Shown piece by piece: positions 61,701-64,000 of a stretch of DNA of 64,000 nucleotides (position 1 is the first letter of the stretch; each line of letters begins with the position of its first letter). Position numbers and translations under genes: made by a program. The stretch is from Oasisia sp. SBJ-2009 (lineage: Eukaryota; Annelida; Polychaeta; Sabellida; Siboglinidae), in assembly GCA_964017155.1 (NCBI GenBank), contig OZ024855.1:558001-622000 (forward strand), given 5' to 3'. The notes under the pieces were generated by a model, which was not told the DNA's origin, made no database searches, and saw only the letters and a list, made by a program, of their open reading frames with translations.

Positions 61701-62737
61701 TTTTGAGAATCGAGAGAAACGGCCAAGTTCGACGCGCCGGTCGGTCTTCTCGGGCGTATTCCACGCACGGAGTGTAACTACGACTCTCTCGACGAAACCA
61801 ACTGACCGTGCGCGTCGTCTTGCCAACTTTTGGAAACAAATCGAGGAAAACGACAAAGTCCGATCCGTCTACGGGGGATCAGTTGGGGAAGTCTGTTTAC
61901 ATTCTTTTCAACAGAATTCCGTGCCGACCGCTGGGTAAACGGCGGGAGTAATAATGAACCACTAACTAGATGAGGTGACGAGGCATTTGGAGACCTTAAC
62001 AGGGTGTTAGTTGCAAAAATCGAGGAAAACGACAAAGTCCGATCCGTCTACGGGGGATCAGTTTTGAGAATCGAGAGAAACGGCCAAGTTCGACGCGCCG
62101 GTCGGTCTTCTCGGGCGTATTCCACGCTCGGAGTGTAACTACGACTCTCTCGACGAAACCAACTGACCGTGCGCGTCGTCTTGCCAACTTTTGGAAACAA
62201 ATCGAGGAAAACGACAAAGTCCGATACGTCTACGGGGGATCAGTTGGGGAAGTATGTTTACATTCTTTTCAACAGAATTCCGTGCCGACCGCTGGGTAAA
62301 CGGCGGGAGTAATAATGAACCACTAACTAGATGAGGTGACGAGGCATTTGGCGACCTTAACAGGGTGATAGTTGCACAAATCGAGGAAAACGACAAAGTC
62401 CGATCCGTCTACGGGGGATCAGTTTTGAGAATCGAGAGAAACGGCCAAGTTCGACGCGCCGGTCGGTCTTCTCGGGCGTATTCCACGCACGGAGTGTAAC
62501 TACGACTCTCTCGACGAAACCAACTGACCGTGCGCGTCGTCTTGCCAACTTTTGGAAACAAATCGAGGAAAACGACAAAGTCCGATCCGTCTACGGGGGA
62601 TCAGTTGGGGAAGTCTGTTTACATTCTTTTCAACAGAATTCCGTGCCGACCGCTGGGTAAACGGCGGGAGTAATAATGAACCACTAACTAGATGAGGTGA
62701 CGAGGCATTTGGCGACCTTAACAGGGTGATAGTTGCA
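58779..62737 (+). repeat. 2876-bp duplication in the right-hand domain
   Basis: The run of variants from 58779 (TTGGAGACC with GTGTTAGTTGCAAAAATC, then GATACGTC with AAGTATG, then GATGAAAAAGAC) recurs from 61655 at an offset of 2876. This equals eight 361-bp monomers less the 12-bp deletion near 61397. Part of it (59862 onward) recurs again from 63281 at an offset of 3419. Confidence 0.84.
61391..61402 (+). other. 12-bp deletion in A
   Basis: GTCGGTATTCCACG replaces the usual GTCGGT, CTTCTCGGGCGT, ATTCCACG, with the joint at 61396/61397. The lost 12 bases end in GT, as does the sequence before the joint, so there are 2 bp of microhomology. The monomer is 349 bp and I saw the deletion once only. 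Confidence 0.88.
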
Positions 62738-63280
62738 CAAATCGATGAAAAAGACAAAGTCCGATCCGTCTACGGGGGATCAGTTTTGAGAATCGAGAGA
62801 AACGGCCAAGTTCGACGCGCCGGTCGGTCTTCTCGGGCGTGTTCCACGCACGGAGTGTAACTACGACTCTCTCGACGAAACCAACTGACCGTGCGCGTCG
62901 TCTTGCCAACTTTTGGAAACAAATCGAGGAAAACGACAAAGTCCGATCCGTCTACGGGGGATCAGTTTTGAGAATCGAGAGAAACGGCCAAGTTCGACGC
63001 GCCGGTCGGTCTTCTCGGGCGTATTCCACGCACGGAGTGTAACTACGACTCTCTCGACGAAACCAACTGACCGTGCGCGTCGTCTTGCCAACTTTTGGAA
63101 ACAAATCGAGGAAAACGACAAAGTCCGATCCGTCTACGGGGGATCAGTTGGGGAAGTCTGTTTACATTCTTTTCAACAGAATTCCGTGCCGACCGCTGGG
63201 TAAACGGCGGGAGTAATAATGAACCACTAACTAGATGAGGTGACGAGGCATTTGGCGACCTTAACAGGGTGATAGTTGCA
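62738..63280 (+). repeat. AAB trimer, 543 bp, independent origin
   Basis: The first A is of TGTTCC type and the second (starting 62920) of TATTCC type. In the other eleven trimers the order is TATTCC then TGTGCC, so this one arose separately within the right-hand domain. Confidence 0.9.
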
Positions 63281-63823
63281 CAAATCGATGAAAAAGACAA
63301 AGTCCGATCCGTCTACGGGGGATCAGTTTTGAGAATCGAGAGAAACGGCCAAGTTCGACGCGCCGGTCGGTCTTCTCGGGCGTGTTCCACGCACGGAGTG
63401 TAACTACGACTCTCTCGACGAAACCAACTGACCGTGCGCGTCGTCTTGCCAACTTTTGGAAACAAATCGAGGAAAACGACAAAGTCCGATCCGTCTACGG
63501 GGGATCAGTTGGGGAAGTCTGTTTACATTTTGTTCAACATAATTCCGTGGCGACCGCTGGGTAAACGGCGGGAGTAATAATGAACCACTAACTAGATGAG
63601 GTGACGAGGCATTTGGCGACCTTAACAGGGTGATAGTTGCACAAATCGATGAAAAAGACAAAGTCCGATCCGTCTACGGGGGATCAGTTTTGAGAATCGA
63701 GAGAAACGGCCAAGTTCGACGCGCCGGTCGCTCTTCTCGGGCGTATTCCACGCACGGAGTGTAACTACGACTCTCTCGACGAAACCGACTGACCGTGCGC
63801 GTCGTCTTGCCAACTTTTGGAAA

Positions 63824-64000
63824 CAAATCGAGGAAAACGACAAAGTCCGATCCGTCTACGGGGGATCAGTTGGGGAAGTCTGTTTACATTCTTTTCAACA
63901 GAATTCCGTGCCGACCGCTGGGTAAACGGCGGGAGTAATAATGAACCACTAACTAGATGAGGTGACGAGGCATTTGGCGACCTTAACAGGGTGATAGTTG
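63824..64000 (+). repeat. Right-edge partial B half-unit
   Basis: The last B is cut after 177 of 179 bases (ends GATAGTTG). The next A would begin at 64003, so the array continues beyond the window. Confidence 0.93.

Larger units (their letters stand above)
1..64000 (+). repeat. Tandem satellite array, 361/369-bp dimeric monomer
   Basis: The window is a continuous direct tandem repeat. The motif ACAAATCG followed by GGGGGATCAG recurs at alternating steps of 182 and 179 (or 187) bases from one end to the other, always in the same orientation. Monomer lengths read from successive A starts are 361 or 369 bp, with exceptions of 543/542/551 (AAB), 179 (extra B), 610 (rearranged junction), 360 and 349 (small deletions). 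None of the half-unit lengths is a multiple of three, stops recur in all six frames, and the longest open frame is about 118 codons, so coding function is not supported. No inverted segment, unique insert or mobile element interrupts the array. The type is a eukaryotic heterochromatic satellite; chromosomal position (centromeric, pericentromeric, subtelomeric, sex or B chromosome) cannot be told. Confidence 0.98.
54990..64000 (+). repeat. Right-hand domain: only 361-bp monomers
   Basis: Apart from one extra B, one AAB trimer and one 12-bp deletion, every monomer is 361 bp and B' is absent. Domain-specific variants are TGTTCC with CACGGAGTG, AAGTATG, TTGGAGACC with GTTGCAAAAATCG, GATGAAAAAGAC, GTCGCTCTTC with GAAACCGAC, and CATTTTGTTC. 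Longer duplications are visible at offsets 1984, 1623, 2876 and 3419 bp. Confidence 0.88.

Noticed and set aside
1..64000. CRISPR array or other prokaryotic direct repeats
   Set aside because: The repeat is 361/369 bp, has no unique spacers and no cas-like genes nearby.
1..64000. R2-like or other retroelement, DNA transposon, or IS element inserted in the array
   Set aside because: Monomer spacing is accounted for from end to end by 182, 179 and 187 steps and small deletions, so no room is left for an insert.
1..64000. tRNA gene or RNA polymerase III internal promoter
   Set aside because: GTTCGACGC in A recalls a B box, but no GGTTCGANTCC and no correctly spaced A box is present.
1..64000. 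The array as a pure assembly artefact
   Set aside because: Ordered, different variants in each unit, private single-base changes and interleaved HORs are not what a collapsed or looped assembly gives. Copy number and order of near-identical HORs (4705-20379) could still be wrong and need long-read support.

Overview
The whole window (1-64000) is one uninterrupted head-to-tail satellite DNA array. I find no gene, transposon or unique sequence in it. The array enters in the middle of a repeat unit at base 1 and leaves 2 bases before the end of one at base 64000, so neither edge is visible. The content is that of a eukaryotic heterochromatic satellite. The species cannot be told from it. Composition is about 51% GC, and CpG is over-represented rather than depleted (35 CpG in the 361-bp consensus).

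The monomer is a dimer of two half-units: A (182 bp) and B (179 bp, or 187 bp in variant B', which carries 8 extra bases). They make monomers of 361 or 369 bp. A and B begin with the same 48-bp segment. I count about 168 AB-type monomers, of which 12 are AAB trimers, plus two extra B half-units.

The most interesting content is in the monomer itself. Three stretches resemble the highly conserved eukaryotic 28S rRNA region that is the insertion target of R2-type retrotransposons. B carries the sequence just upstream of the cleavage site on the + strand (19 identical bases in a row). A few bases later it carries, on the - strand, the target across the cleavage site and downstream (43 of 48 aligned bases plus a 5-base insertion). 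A carries a third, shorter piece (+ strand). The satellite therefore looks built from rearranged, partly inverted 28S target fragments. The 28S comparison is from memory and needs an alignment.

Layout: 167-2348, a three-monomer higher-order repeat (HOR, 1091 bp); 2349-4704, mixed units with the first AAB trimer; 4705-20379, five copies of a nine-monomer HOR (3281 bp; copy 3 lacks two monomers), then a partial sixth to 21839; 21840-23465, a block like 1627-3252; 23466-32578, reshuffled units of the nine-monomer HOR with local duplications of 1099 and 730 bp; 32579-36207, two tandem copies of a 1.63-kb block; 36208-53184, longer 12-monomer HORs (4545 bp) and a 1513-bp tandem duplication with a non-homologous junction at 41938/41939; 53185-64000, a distinct domain made only of 361-bp monomers, with its own variants and larger duplications (offsets 1984, 2876 and 3419 bp).

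The array works as a record of recombination: in-register unequal exchange makes and deletes HOR blocks, out-of-register exchange through the shared 48 bp makes AAB and BB, and at least two events have microhomology junctions.
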